Positions 23,101-35,150 are shown, numbered from the stretch's first letter. The stretch is DNA of 64,000 bases from Delphinapterus leucas (GCF_002288925.2 NW_022097996.1:12334139-12398138); one strand, 5' to 3'. Notes: a model not told the origin generated them from the sequence alone. Numbers and translations: made by a program.

Positions 23101-23625
23101 GTTGTACATTAGAATTAGATCTCCAAAACTGATTCATCCTGAATGACTGAACTTTTTTTTTTTTTTTTTTTTTTTGCGGTATGCGGGCCTCTCACTGTTG
23201 TGGCCTTTCCCTTTGCGGAGCACAGGCTCCGGACGCGCAGGCTCAGCGGCCATGGCTCACGGGCCCAGCTGCTCCGCGGCGCGTGGGATCTTCCCGGACC
23301 GGGGCACGAACCCGCGTCCCCTGCATCAGCAGGCGGACTCTCAACCACTGTGCCACCAGGGAAGCCCATGACTGAACTTTTGTACTCTTTAACCAACATT
23401 TCCCTGTTTCTCTGCTTCTCAGTCCCTGCCAAACACCATTCTACTCTCTGCTTTTGAATTTGACTTTTGTAGATTCCACATATAAGTGCGATCATGCAGT
23501 ATTTGTCCTTCTGCATCTGGCTTACTTTGTTTAACATAATGTCCTCCAGGTTCATCCATGTTGTAGCAAATGGAAGGATTTCCTTCTTTTCTAAGGCTGA
23601 AAAATATTCCACTGAAATCTGCTGA
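23100..23625 (-). mobile_element. L1 ORF2 C-terminus/3' end, antisense (host of a SINE)
   Basis: The complement reads the terminal part of L1 ORF2 (MEYFSALEKKEILPFATTWM near 23612-23550, with a run into the 3' UTR). A CHR-2 SINE splits it at 23152-23367. Confidence 0.8.
23152..23367 (-). mobile_element. CHR-2-like SINE
   Basis: Full-length minus-strand copy. A T-run at 23152-23175 (poly(A) tail) is followed by GCGGTATGCGGGCCTCTCACTG, and the tRNA-like head ends at GCCACCAGGGAAGCCC. The target-site duplication ATGACTGAACTTT is at 23142-23154 and 23368-23380 (the T's merge with the tail). It encodes no protein; the open frames across it are incidental. Confidence 0.95.
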
Positions 23626-23679
23626 GAGGGTTAATCCTAAGTGTTCTCCCCACACACCCAGACCCCAAAATCGAAACTA

Positions 23680-23825
23680 TGCGAGGTGATGGATGTGTTA
23701 ATTAACTTGATTGTGGTAATCATCTCACATTGTATATATATATATATATCAAAACATCACGTTGTATACTTTAAATATATACAATCTGTATTTGTCAATT
23801 ACACTTCAATAAAGCTGAAAAACAG
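23680..23825 (+). mobile_element. L1M 3' end, sense
   Basis: GGTGATGGATGTGTTAATTAAC, TTGATTGTGGTAATCATCTCAC, AAAACATCACGTTGTATAC and CACTTCAATAAAGCTG are the consecutive blocks of an old L1M 3' terminus. A (TA)n of about nine units lies within. The same terminus occurs at 53.15 kb. Confidence 0.85.
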
Positions 23826-24090
23826 AAACAACTACGGTTTGTCTCTGAGCTTTCTTGCCCCATACTCATTCCCATCTCAGCAGCTAGGTGATTACAGTTC
23901 CTGAAAAGGCTGAGCAGGGCAGAGATAGAGACAACACAGAGCTGAAGCATTTTCTCAGCAGGAAGGGCACAGGCTGGGACCTGAGCTTTAATCACAAACC
24001 AAGGTGGTTGAATCAGAGCCTTCAGGAGGCTGGGAGGTGGCTAGATGACAATAACATGCCATCTTCACAACCTTTATAAAAAGGAGCGCA
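23826..24090. other. Unassigned
   Basis: No recognised repeat or exon. A TATAAAAA string at 24074 has no gene downstream. Confidence 0.4.
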
Positions 24091-24094
24091 GCAG

Positions 24095-24900
24095 CTCCAA
24101 CCAGTTAAAACAAGAGAAAGTGGTGGGACAGAGCAAGAACTTAAAGGCATTAATTATCATCAGTGGGATAAGGGCGGCCGTTCACAACACAAAAGAGGAA
24201 CATGAAAGAGAGACTATTCAACGCCGGAGGAGGAAGAAGTCATAAAGGAAAATTATCTAGACATGTTAGGTATGAAAACAAAATGGAAAGAGTTCAATTG
24301 ATATCGTGAATAGCAAAAGGCTTATCATTTTAAGGAGACTGTATTAAAGAACTCTCCTAGAAGACACCAAGAATGTATTAAGAAAACAAAAAATTATATA
24401 TAAAAGATACTTAGAAACGCTGGAATAAGAAGAGAAAAAAAAGTTGAGAGGAAGCAATTAAATGACTGTGAATTTTCCATATTTCAAAAAATATAACTTC
24501 AGATTAAGAAGAAGTGCAGAATAAATATAAAAACACCCCACACTAAGCACCCACATCTTAAATTATAAAATTTTAAAACATCAAAACCAAAGGGTTATTT
24601 ACAAAAGCTTCCAGAACAAAGAAGTAGATCACTTACAGAGGAACAAGAATCAGTTTGACATCAGACTTCTTAATTGTAGCACCAGAGGCAGATGGCAAAG
24701 GAGAAATATTTTCAAAATGTTAAAATTATTTTGAAGCTTAGAATTTTATATCTACAGAAACCCTCATTAAAGTATAAACATGTAATAAAGATATTTTTAT
24801 GCATAAAGGGTTTTGCTACAAATGTATTTTTGGAAACTCTCTTAGAGGAAATATTCCAGCAAAAAAAAAAAAGTTCAAGAAGATAGTGTAATATAAATGA
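24095..24900 (+). mobile_element. Ancient L1M/HAL1 ORF1 fragment, sense
   Basis: The C-terminal ORF1 order is visible: 'caaagaagtagatcacttacagagg', 'atcagtttgacatcagacttctta', 'gcaccagaggcagatggcaaagg' and 'tagaattttatatctacag' (family: ...RILYPA). No open frame of note. Confidence 0.7.
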
Positions 24901-24949
24901 AGGACTGACTGAAATAGATTTACCATATATCTGTTACGATCCAGAATTA

Positions 24950-26540
24950 AAATTCTAGATAATGCCAACAAAGTTAAGAGGGGGATGGTTGAAGGAAAGA
25001 AAGAAAAAAAGTATAAACAAGTTTACATATAAGCATAGATGCACAAATTCTAAAGAAAATATTAGCTACCTAAACCCACAAGTGTGCCTCTAATCAAGAG
25101 AGTTCATCCTAAGACGTAAGGGTGATTTAACATTAGAAAGTCTATCAATGTAACTTACCACATTAAAAGTAGATTCAGAGAAAGTACTTTATAAGGTTAA
25201 ATTAAAATTTTTATTTTTTAAAAAGCCTCTTAGAGGATTGAGAATAAAAAGGACTTCCTTAACTTGATAAAGATTTTATGCCAAAACCCTAAGCAAACAT
25301 CAAACTCAATGGAGATTCGTAGGGACATATTCCCTTTAAGACTAGGAAGAAAACAAGCATTTTCTTCATTACTACTACTTTTAACATAGCACTGAATGTA
25401 AAAGGTGGTAGAAAGGGAAAAATTAAAACTTCTGTTCTTTTCCTTCGATATGATCATCTATATCAAAAACCTAATAGGAGCTGTTAGAACAAGAGAATTC
25501 AGCCAGAGTTACAATATTCCTCTATGACACCAATAATGAAACTGAAAATAAATTAGAAAATAAGGTATCATTCATAGTAACAACAAATTTTATAAAGTAT
25601 CTAGAATGCACACAAGTTTTAGAGAGAAAAATTTACAACTCACAGGATAAAATGGAAGATTTCAATAAAATAGAAAGACAACACACTCATGGATGAGATA
25701 GCATTCCATGATATAAAGATTTTAATCTGACCAAATCAGTCTATATACTCAATGCAAGGCCATTAAAATTCCAGCAGGACTCTTTTTTAGAAGCTTAACA
25801 AACATTTAAAAACTTATATGGAAGAATGAAAGTTCTTGAATAGCTAAATTTTGAAAAATATAAAGGGTCATGAGGGAATTTACTTTATCAGATAGGAACG
25901 CAAATAGATATAAGTAGAAAATAAAGAGCTCAAAATTTTACTCTTTTATACATGTTTTTGATCTAACAAAGAGGTGATACCACAAACTGATGTTGAAAGG
26001 ATGGATTATTTAATCAATGAAAGATGTTAGAAAACTGGTTTACAATATGGAGGAATCCTACCTCATTCTGTTTGCAAAAATATATTCCAAATGGATTAAA
26101 GATCAAAATGTGAAATGCGAAACTATAAAGTTAATAAAGAACAGCTTGGAGTAAATTTTACCTAAGGGTGGGGGAAAGCACCTTAAATGGGACCCCCAAA
26201 CCACAAACTTTAAGGTGAAATTTTGATGATTTTGTATCAAAATTAAAGAATTCTGTTAAGTACACCATGCATTCAGTTAATTGCTGGGTGACAATTGGGA
26301 GAAGACATGTATACATTCAAAATCCAAAAGATCAATATCTAGAATAAAAAAGGACTCCTAAAAATCAGGAAAAAAAGAATAGCAAAACCAATAGACAAAT
26401 ATTTGTAGACGATATATAATACTTAAGAATGCTGAGAAGTAAGCACCTTATGTCTTACAGGAGAGTTCACCAAATTGGCCAGTTACAAAATAAATAGACA
26501 ATATGTCAGCAATATTCTGTTAGAAAATATAATGAATTAA
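24950..26540 (+). mobile_element. Ancient L1M ORF2, sense, part 1
   Basis: Decayed RT and post-RT blocks in order: 'agggtgatttaacattagaaag', 'aagcaaacatcaaactcaatgg', 'tatgacaccaataatgaaactg', 'aatgcaaggccattaaaattccagcagg', 'ttccaaatggattaaagatc'. It is split by the young L1 at 26554 and continues at 27296. Confidence 0.75.
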
Positions 26541-26553
26541 AATTCCATCCATG

Positions 26554-27280
26554 TGTGGAGAACAGTATGGAGGCTCCTTAAAAAACTACAAATAGAACTA
26601 CCATATGACCCAGCAATCCCACTACTGGGCATATACCCTGAGAAAACCATAATTCAAAAAGAGTCATGTACCAAAATGTTCATTGCAGCTCTATTTACAA
26701 TAGCCAGGAGATGGAAACAACCTAAGTGTCCATCATCGGATGAATGGATAAAGAACATGTGGCACGTATATACAATGGAATATTACTCAGCCATAAAAAG
26801 AAATGAAATTGAGCTATTAGTAATGAGGTGGATAGACCTAGAGTCTGTCATACAGAGTGAAGTAAGTCAGAAAGAGAGAGACAAATACCGTATGCTAACA
26901 CATATATGTGGAATTTAAGAAAAAAATTTTTAATGAAGAACCTAGGGGTAAGACAGGAATAAAGACACAGACCTACTAGAGAATGGACTTGAGGATATAG
27001 GGAGCGGGGAAGGGTAAGGTGTGACAAAGTGAGAGAGTGGCATGGACATATATACACTACCAAACGTAAAATAGATAGCTAGTGGGAAGCATAGCACAGG
27101 GAGATCAGCTTGGTGGTTTGTGACCACCTAGAGGGGTGGGATAGAGAGGGTGGGAGGGAGGGAGACGCAAGAGGGAAGAGATATGGGAACATATGTATAT
27201 ATATAACTGATTCATTTTGTTGTAAAGCAGAAACTAACACACCATTGTAAAGCAATTATACTCCAATAAAGATGTTAAAA
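26554..27280 (+). mobile_element. Young L1, 5'-truncated (ORF2 C-terminus + 3' UTR)
   Basis: It begins in the ORF2 Cys-region tail. A 121-codon frame spans 26553-26918, including the [20 protein letters not shown] and SEVSQKERDKYRMLTHI segments, and ends at the natural ORF2 terminus. The 3' UTR has a G-rich GGTGGGAGGGAGGGAGACG stretch and ends ACTCCAATAAAGATGTT plus A. The exact 15-bp duplication AAAATTCCATCCATG is at 26539-26553 and 27281-27295. The terminal ORF2 frame is intact here, a sign of relative youth, but with no promoter or RT it is inert. Confidence 0.93.
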
Positions 27281-27295
27281 AAAATTCCATCCATG

Positions 27296-28970
27296 ATATC
27301 AACAATAAAACGAGATTCCTATACATAAATGTAATAAGAAAATTGCTTGATGCATAAAGAAAACTTAACTGACGAAAGAACAGTTGGAATAAAATCATGT
27401 TTCTCATTGGGTAGATAGGATTTTGCAAGTTGTCAGTTCACCATTATTTAATTTAAGAATCTTATTGAGACACCAATCAAATCCTAAAAGGACTTTTTTG
27501 GGACTTGAGTAAATCCTTTAAAAAGTTTATCTGGAAAAGTAAATAGATAAGAAGAGCCAATAAATCTTCTAAAAAGAAGAAGGGTGAAATTACATTAGTA
27601 AATGTTCATACACATTATAATTCTACAATAATGAAAAGTGTCCTCTCAGAATATACAGATAAATGAAATAAAATAGAAAGTCGAGAGCCGAAAATGGTGT
27701 AAGAATTCAACATATGATAAACGTAGTGTTTCAAATTGTTCAAAGAAAGTGATTATTCAATAATAGTACTAGGAGGGTTACCTAATTATTGGAGGGAAAA
27801 TAAAGTCATAATCCTATCTCTCAACGTCTTCAGTGTAAACTATGAATTGACTGAAAGATTAAAATATTAAAAATGAAATAATAAGCAAAAGCACATTAAC
27901 CTGTATATATGTAAAGGCAGTATTCATAAAGGAAAATAATGACATTCTGACAACATGAATGGAAGCAGTCTATATGTAAAAAATCAACATAAATAAAGTT
28001 CACAGGCATACAAAAACTGGTAAATTGTTATTGTAATATATGACAAAAGATTCACATTTTTAATAAATAAATAGCTCTTACAAACATCAGTACAATAAAA
28101 ATACAAGGGATATAGACTGTCAAGTGAAAAAAGAAGAAATTAAAAGGGCTTACAAAAGGGAATTCCCTGGCGGTCCAGTGGTTAGGACTCAGCACTTTCA
28201 CTGCTGTTGCCCAGGTTCAATCCCTGGTCGGGGAACTGAGATTCTGCAAGCCACGTGGCAGAGCCAAAAAAAAGGGGGGGGGGGGCTTATATAAGGTAGG
28301 AGAAAACTGAACAAACATTCTCAGATAAATGTAAATTAAACAATGAAGTATAACTTTTTACCTATAGAACTGGTGAAAAGAGTAGGGGTAAATAGAAATT
28401 TTCACAGTGTTGATGAGGGTATAAATTTCTTAAAAAACAAAACAAAAAACCTTCTGGTAATATGTGTTTAAAAATCGTAAGACTGTACACACTCTTTGAC
28501 CCAGTAATTCCATGGCTAGAATTTACCAAACTATTGATATAATGAGAGAGATGCTAAAGCTTTGGCTACAGGGCTGTTTATCAGAGAGTCGTGTAATTAT
28601 GAAATGTTCAAAACAAGCTAAATGTCCAACAATAACAAACTGACTCATGATATGAAGATATGATAGAAGATGTACAACCATCAAAAGTTATGTTCTGTTA
28701 AGAATGCTTAATTACATAGAAAATACTGTAAGCATATTAAGCGAAAGAAACCTATTACCCCATAGTTAGGAAAAAGAACCCGTAAGAATATATACCAATA
28801 TGTTAACAGATTTATACTACGGAAGGAAGCTTATAGGTGCTTTTAATTTCACCTTTGGGCTTCTCTTTGTGCTTCACCTCTGTGCTTCTCTTGTGCAAAT
28901 TTTCTAGAATGAACACATATTTGTTTTGCAATCAGAAATATGTAATAAATGTTAGTTTTATAAATTACAT
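27296..28970 (+). mobile_element. Ancient L1M ORF2 3' part and 3' UTR, part 2
   Basis: Continuation of the element at 24.95-26.54 kb: 'agagccaataaatcttctaaaaag', 'gacccagtaattccatggctag', 'aatgtccaacaataacaaactg', then a 3' UTR. A CHR-type SINE is inserted at 28158. Confidence 0.7.
28158..28285 (+). mobile_element. Short CHR/tRNA-derived SINE with G-run tail
   Basis: GGGAATTCCCTGGCGGTCCAGTGG is the head. The Pol III B box GGTTCAATCC is at about 28214-28223, followed by GGGGAACTGAG, and CCACGTGGC leads into A8 then 12 G. An imperfect duplication AGGGCTTACAAAAG / GGGGCTTATATAAG flanks it. Short type without the CHR-1 3' extension. Confidence 0.88.
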
Positions 28971-29335
28971 TGGAGCAATGGAAATATAAGTGTATTTTCT
29001 GCTTCCATCAACGTATTCACATTTAAATAGATTCAGGGAAAATGTAGTATCAGGAAGCATTAATAATTTATTATGTAGTGAACCTGGAGAAGTATAAACA
29101 TTTCACTTGGCTATTTTTATTGTCTATTCTACTAATTGGCACAGAAGTTCCACGTGGGACCAACAGCCACAAACTCCAAGCTATGGATTAATTAGCCCAA
29201 ACTTTGAAAGTCCTTCGGACAAGCTGATTTCTTGGCCTCTTCCTTCAACACATGCTTCATTCAGTGTTGGCACATTCGGTATAGTTATTAAGGATTTCCT
29301 GAAGGGTATTATGTAAAAGCAACTGGAGAAGAGTT
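28971..29335. other. Unassigned
   Basis: No recognised repeat. The 69-codon frame at 29107 shows no domain. Confidence 0.4.
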
Positions 29336-29339
29336 ATTC

Positions 29340-30185
29340 TCAACTACTTCATCCATTCATTCATTCTTGCCTTCAGTTATTCATGCATCTCTATTCTATT
29401 GTTTCATTTTATAATAATTTATTAAGCATTATTATATGTCATATGATGGGCTTGGAACATGGAAAGACTGAAAATACAAGTGAAACACAATCTCTACCCT
29501 CTTAACACTTTAACTCTCGTAGGTGTAATAAAACATATATGTGAATAGCTACAACACGAGTTAAGAAGGAATGTTATATGATCAGTACATATAATGAGAC
29601 TGATCTGTCCTCAGAGGTATAGGTCTTTCTGTCTGGGTAATCGGAAAAACACTTCTAATTGTATAAAATGCTATTTGAGCTGAGTCTTAAAGCACGGGTG
29701 GGATTTTCACCGGTAGGCTGGAGAAGGAGTACACTCCAGATGGAAGGAATGGCTCAGTAGGTGGGACTGTCTGACACATGCCCAGGAGATGAATAGCAGA
29801 TGTTTGGTAAAAGGGAAGGATGTGAGATCATTTTGGAAAGCTAGTAGTGGCCAGATTGTGGAGGATCTTAAATTCCAGGATAGACTGATACAGATTTGGT
29901 CAACAGTGACGAACTCCTGAAGGTTTTTGAACAAGGAAGTCATGTCATGATTAAACTGTGTTTTAGGAAGTTTACTCCAGTATCTGTACACAGCTGGGAT
30001 TTCAAACTCAACATGCTTAAAATTGTATGCAGAATTCTTTTTCTTCTTCCTCCTCTTGTACATCCTCTTCTTTCTCCATTCTCTATCTCAGTTAACAACC
30101 ATCATCTCTGCAGTAGCCAAAATAATGTTACGGGTCATCCTTGTACTTACCACCTACCCACCAATAACATCCAATAAATCACCAA
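29340..30185 (-). mobile_element. L2 LINE, antisense, with inverted 5' segment
   Basis: 29340-29995 is antisense L2 from the terminal CATTCATTCATT repeat through 'agtggccagattgtgg', 'tttttgaacaaggaagtcatgtcatga' and 'ttttaggaagtttactcc'. At about 29999 the orientation flips. 'caaactcaacatgcttaaaat' to 'atccaataaatcaccaaat' is sense L2, the part just after the YADD box whose consensus reads KLNMSKTEL. The inverted piece comes from upstream of the non-inverted part and lies at the element's 5' side. Confidence 0.75.
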
Positions 30186-30650
30186 ATTTCACACCCACCA
30201 TATATCAGACACTATGCTTGGCACTGTGCTAGGCTCTTGGAGATACAATAGTAAAGTTTGTTGCCTTTAAATGAGTTGGGCTTCAAGGGCAGACTTACTG
30301 ATCTAAAAGCTGACAGGACTAGAGTTCTAGAATGAGGGTAAGGTGTGAAGATGTAGATTTAAATTTCCATATAGAAATGACAGTTTAGGTTAGGGGATTA
30401 TATATGATATTAGCCTGGAAATGAATATACGGAAAGAAGAGAAGATGGCCAAGAACTAGATTTACTTAGCAAGCGGAAGCAAAATCATAAAGGGGTCAGA
30501 GAAGAACTAACTGGAGAAACAAAAGAACTAGGTTGTGTAGTGCTGGACTGAGAGAAGAGCATCAAGAAAAGGGAAACAAGCAACAGTGTGAAATACTCCC
30601 CAAAAGTTCAAGGAGAACAAGGAAATAATAAAAAAAAAAGTTCATTCAAT
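30186..30650 (-). mobile_element. Second L2 copy, antisense
   Basis: A new L2 3' terminus starts with 'cactatgcttggcactgtgctaggc'. After a deletion, the more 5' antisense blocks follow ('agaagatggccaagaact', 'tcaagaaaagggaaac', 'gtgtgaaatactcc'). Confidence 0.6.
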
Positions 30651-31435
30651 GTGCGATTAGGAGGGCATTGACTGTCACCCACCAAGACAGCAGTTTCTCT
30701 ACAGCAACAGCTGCAGAAGTCATGCTGGAGGGGACAAAATGATGAATATGAGGAAGCAGAAGAGCCACATGTCTGTGAAGCTGGTGGTGTTCTTTCTAAT
30801 ACAACTCTTTAAAAAATTATGGCTTTCCTATGAATTTGACTGGAATTCATTCAATGCTCCCAAAGCTTACATCTGTAAATTTTGAGAGTCCTCTCTGTAT
30901 TTTGGGCCATTGTTGGGTTGCTTTGGGGACAAGGCTCTCGCAGCTCTTAAACGTCCTTTGTCAAGGTGAGAGGGTCTTCTAGGCACCACTTTAAATTGTC
31001 CTGAGCTCTTACAAAACTGTCTTATAGCCACACCAATAGTTTGATCTTTACCCAATTTCCTACTTCAAGACTCCTTGCTGGGAAAGACTGAGAATAAGAA
31101 ATAGTTTTATTTTCTAAGTTAGTTTTATTTCCAAGTTAGTTTTCTTTTCCATTACTGAGCCTAATTTTCCATTACACGTCCTAATTTCTCCTTGAAAGCC
31201 AAGCAGTTCCTTCCTCAGTTCATTTATCACTCCATGTATCTTATGTATAGCTAAACATTGGCATTGATACTTTCAACATCCTGTCTGGAAATCTCCTTGT
31301 TCACACCTACAAGTTAATTAACTACATTCCTAGCTTCTAAATTGCTACAGGTATGAAATTTGCCAGTCTTTCCACCATTACCTAACGTGAGTCTTTCTCC
31401 AGCCTCCGAAAGAACTTTCCTATGACCGTTCAGTC
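30651..31435. other. Unassigned, possibly ancient LTR or exonised-looking DNA
   Basis: A 62-codon minus-strand frame (30867-31055) has a non-repetitive basic composition but no domain I recognise. No splice or promoter context supports a gene. Confidence 0.35.
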
Positions 31436-31439
31436 TCCG

Positions 31440-31940
31440 TTATCTGTTCCTTTCTACATCCTTCCTGCCTCCATCTGCCATCTGGTCCCCAAGCTATTGG
31501 CACATGTTTAAGGTTTTTTTTATACAGCACCCACCTCCAGGTAGCAATTTCTCTTTCATTTAGCCTTTGCCGTATTACAAAGCACCCCCAAAAGTTCATG
31601 GCGTAAAACAATGATGATTTATTCCTTCTCACAATTGCATGGTTTGTCTGAGCATCTCCTCTTCGGTTTAGTCTGGGATTATTCATAAGGCTTGATTCAG
31701 CTGGAGGGTTGACTGGACTGGGAGGTTCAAAATGTCCTCACTCACATGTGTGGAAGTTGGCTCTGGTACTTGCAAACATCACTTCTGCCACATTCTCCTG
31801 GTCTGAGCAAGTCACAAGACCAGGCTTTATTCAAGGGACTGAGAAAAAGGCTCTGTCTCTGGATGTGAGGAATGGCAAAATCACACTGCAAAGGGGTAGG
31901 CATATTAGGATGAGAGGAAAACAGTCAACCACATTTTTGA
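31440..31940 (+). repeat. Probable MaLR-type LTR fragment
   Basis: Blocks 'ttgccgtattacaaagcacccccaaaa', 'ggcgtaaaacaatgatgatttattc', 'acttctgccacattctcctggtc', 'gcaagtcacaagaccag' and 'aatggcaaaatcacactgcaaagg' match a widespread mammalian LTR pattern. The family is not certain. Confidence 0.5.
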
Positions 31941-31944
31941 AAAA

Positions 31945-34080
31945 CAATTTTGAATTCTGATAAAGTCCTATTTATTTATTTTTATCCCTGGTGAATGCTT
32001 TTTGTGTTATGTCAAAAATACTTTTCCTGTCCCCAGGCCAAAAGGTTTTTTTTAATAAAAGTTTTGTAGGTTTCAGTTTTATGTTCAGGTCTATGAACTA
32101 TCTTGAATTAATTTTTGTGTACTGTGTGAAGAAGAGATCAGAGTTCAATTTTTTCATGTGGGTATCCAATTGATCCAACACAATTTGTTGAAAAGACTAT
32201 CCTTTCCTCATTCAATTAACCTGGCAACTTTGTCAGAAATCAATTGCCTGTACATGTATGGACCTATTTCTGGACTCTCTACTCATTTCCATTGATCGAT
32301 TTATCTGTCCTCCTGCCAATACCACACTGTCTTGATTAGCGTAGCTTTATAGTAGGTCTTAAAACCAGGTAGAGTAAATCTTCCAACTTTTTTTTTTTCA
32401 GGTTTTTTTTTTTGGCATATTTAGATCCTTTACATGTCCATATAAAATTTAGATTTATATTGCCTACTTCTACATAAAAATACTGTTAAGACTTCATTGG
32501 AAGTGTGCTAAATCTGTATGATCAATTTTGAAAGAACTGAAATTGTAACAAAACTGAATCTTCCAGTTTACAAATGTAGTATATCTCCCCATTAATTTAG
32601 GTTTCTTTTTCTTTCTCTCTGCAAATTTTTTGTTTCGTTTTGTTTTCAGGAGGGAGGTCTTGCACCCTCTGCATTAAATTTATTCCTAAGTATTTTATGT
32701 TTTCTTCCATGCTATTGAAAGTGGTTTTTAAAATATTTCATCTTCCACTTGTTTGTTACTCATATATGAAAAAGACAATTAATTTTTGCATATTCATTTG
32801 TATCCTGAGAATGCACTAAACTCACTTATTAATTATATTCAATTTATGTAGCTTTTTAAGAATTTTCTATGCAAATACAGTTTATTTTCTTCATAGACAA
32901 ATAAATACAGTTTTATCTCTTCTGTTCTAAAGTGCATGCTGTTTATTTCAATTTCGTGTCTTAGCACATTGGCTATGACCTCCAGAACAATTTTGAACAG
33001 AAGTAGTGAGATCATACATCCTGCCTATGTTTCCAATCTGAGGGGAAAAAAACCTTCAATACAGCATCAAGTATGTGATAGCTATAGGCTTTTCATAGAT
33101 TTCATAGGTGCCCTTGATCAGGTTGAGAAAATTTCTTTCCCTCTCCAGTTTTCTGAGAGTATTTATCATGAATGGGTGCTCTTCTGTATCAACTTAAATT
33201 ATTACATATTTTTGTCCTATATTCTGCTAATGTGGTAAATTGTACATCAATAGATTTTTTAAAAGCTGAACCAAAGTAACATTTGTGAGGTAATTCCCAC
33301 TGTTTCATATTGCCTTATCATTTTTATATATTGATGGATTAGATTTGCTAACATTTTTTTTAGGACTTGTCCATCAATGGTCATGGAGCACACTGGCCTG
33401 CAATTTTCTTTCTTGCATCTTGTTTGGATTTGATATTAAGATAATCCTGGACTCAATAAATAAGTTGAAAATTATTCTCTCCATCTCTATTTTTGGAAAG
33501 AGTTTGAATAGGATTGATATTAGTTTTCTCAAATGTTTATAGAATTTACCAATGAAACCATCTGTCCCTGAAGCGTCTTTGTGTAAAATTCTGGTTCTAA
33601 GGAATTTATAAATTTCATCTAAGTCATCACAATTTTTGACACACAGTTGTATATAGTATCCCTTTATTTTGAAATCTGAGGGTCTGTAAAGCTATCCCAT
33701 TTAAAAAATTCCTGGTATTTTTCTCTTTTTTTCTTCATCAGTGTAGCTAAAAGTTTATCAGTTTTTTCAAAACTGCAACTTTGGTTTTGTTTATTTACTC
33801 TATTATTTTTTCCCATTATATTTATATCTGTTTTCATCTTAATTACTTTTTTCTACTCATTTTGAATTTAATTTGCTCTTTTTTGTCCAATTACTCATGG
33901 CAGAGGCTTAGGTAATTGATTTTATCTCATTCATTTCTAATATGAGTATGTATTCAAGCTATTTATTTCCCTTAAGAATTATTTTAGTTGCAGTCACACA
34001 TTTTGATATGTTTTCATTATTATTCAGTTCAAAATATTTTCCAAATTCTCTTTTAATTTTTTCTTTTAAAAATGGGTTTT
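31945..34080 (-). mobile_element. Old L1 ORF2, antisense, part 1
   Basis: The antisense ORF2 order is clear: 'caggccaaaaggttttttttaataaaag', 'gttcaattttttcatgtgggtatcc', 'acaatttgttgaaaagactatcctttcc', 'cactgtcttgattagcgtagctttatag', then 'caattttgaacagaagtagtgag', 'atgaatgggtgctcttctg' and 'gtttatcagttttttcaaaactgc'. Interrupted by the CHR-1 SINE at 34094. Confidence 0.85.
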
Positions 34081-34093
34081 AAGAATTTATGAA

Positions 34094-34439
34094 GGGACTT
34101 CCCTGGTGGCGCAGTGGTTATGAATCTGCCTGCCACTGCAGGGCACACGGGTTCAAGCCCTGGTCCAGGAAGATCCCACATGCCACGGAGCAACTAAGCC
34201 TGTGCGCCACAACTACTGAGCCTGCACTCTACAGCCTGTGAGCCACAACGGCTGAGCCTGCAAGCCACAACTACTGAAGCCCGTGCGCCTAGAGCCCACG
34301 CTCCGCAACAAGAGAAGCTCCCGCACCACACTGAAGAGTAGCCCCCGCTCGCCACAACTAGAGAAAGCCTGCGTGCAGCGACAAAGACCCAACGCAGCCA
34401 GAAGTAAATAAACAAATAAATAAATGTTTTTTAAAAAAA
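34094..34439 (+). mobile_element. CHR-1-like SINE, full length
   Basis: Head GGGACTTCCCTGGTGGCGCAGTGG, B box in CGGGTTCAAGCCC, the repeated GCCACAACTACTGA modules, GAAGAGTAGCCCCCGCTCGCC, and an AATAAACAAATAAATAAATG tail. Exact 13-bp duplication AAGAATTTATGAA at 34081-34093 and 34440-34452. It inserted into the antisense L1. Confidence 0.95.
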
Positions 34440-34452
34440 AAGAATTTATGAA

Positions 34453-34915
34453 ATGAAATGTTTCATTTCAAAATTTTGATGAATTTTCTAGGTAGTTTAT
34501 TGTTATGGATTTCTAGTTTAATTATGCCATGTTCTAGAAACATACTCTGCATGATTTTAATCCTTTAAAATGTATTGGACACTTTATGGCCCTGTATACA
34601 TTCTACTATTGAAAATTCCATCTGCACTTGAAAAGAATGTGTATTATGTGGTTATTGGATATAATGATCTATAAATTTCAATTAGGTCAACATGGTTGAT
34701 GATGTTGTTCAAATTTCCCATACCCTCACTGATTTTTTTCTACTTGTTCTAGCAATTACTAGATAAAGGGATATTTAACTGTAATTGTAACATTTTGTAT
34801 TTTTTCTTTTAGTTCTGTCAATTTTTGTTTCTTATATTTTGAAATTTTGTTGTTAAATGTGTACATGCTAGGATTGTTATGTCATTTTTTTCTCCCATGG
34901 TAAGAACTTTTCATT
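34453..34915 (-). mobile_element. Old L1 ORF2, antisense, part 2
   Basis: Continuation after the SINE: 'ttctagtttaattatgccatg', 'aaagaatgtgtattatgtgg', 'tttcttatattttgaaattttgttg'. The endonuclease-proximal part of ORF2 read backwards. Confidence 0.75.
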
Positions 34916-35150
34916 TAATCAAGATAATAATATGACAAAATATAAAGGTGAGCATATTTTGTTACTTTTCAAACATATTATAAAGGTGAAAATGATATTA
35001 TATGACCAAAACTATTTAAAATACCATACATAGTATAACTCAGATAAAGAGATGAATAAAAAAATGAAAAGATGCATAGACACATAACATCAGCATGGTC
35101 ATCTCTTAAAGACTGATGTCTCTAGAAATAAACATTTGACTATATATATA
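34916..35150. other. Unassigned AT-rich spacer
   Basis: No recognised family. It ends in a (TA)n that served as the SINE target. Confidence 0.4.

Noticed and set aside
23143..23457. GC-rich 104-codon frame (and shadows at 23174 and 23181) that looks protein-like
   Set aside because: It is translation across a CHR-2 SINE; the same peptide patterns recur at 35.15 and 57.2 kb in SINE copies.
24060..24110. TATAAAAA string followed by GC-rich leader, considered as a core promoter
   Set aside because: Only an ancient L1 ORF1 relic follows; no initiator or exon signals.
28214..28224. B-box motif, considered as a tRNA gene
   Set aside because: Belongs to a tRNA-derived SINE; no cloverleaf can be formed with the surrounding sequence and the element has target-site duplications.
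34094..34439. Regularly spaced GCCACAACTACTGA modules, considered as a CRISPR-like or minisatellite array
   Set aside because: The modules are part of the CHR-1 SINE body and recur in the same order at 43.5 kb.
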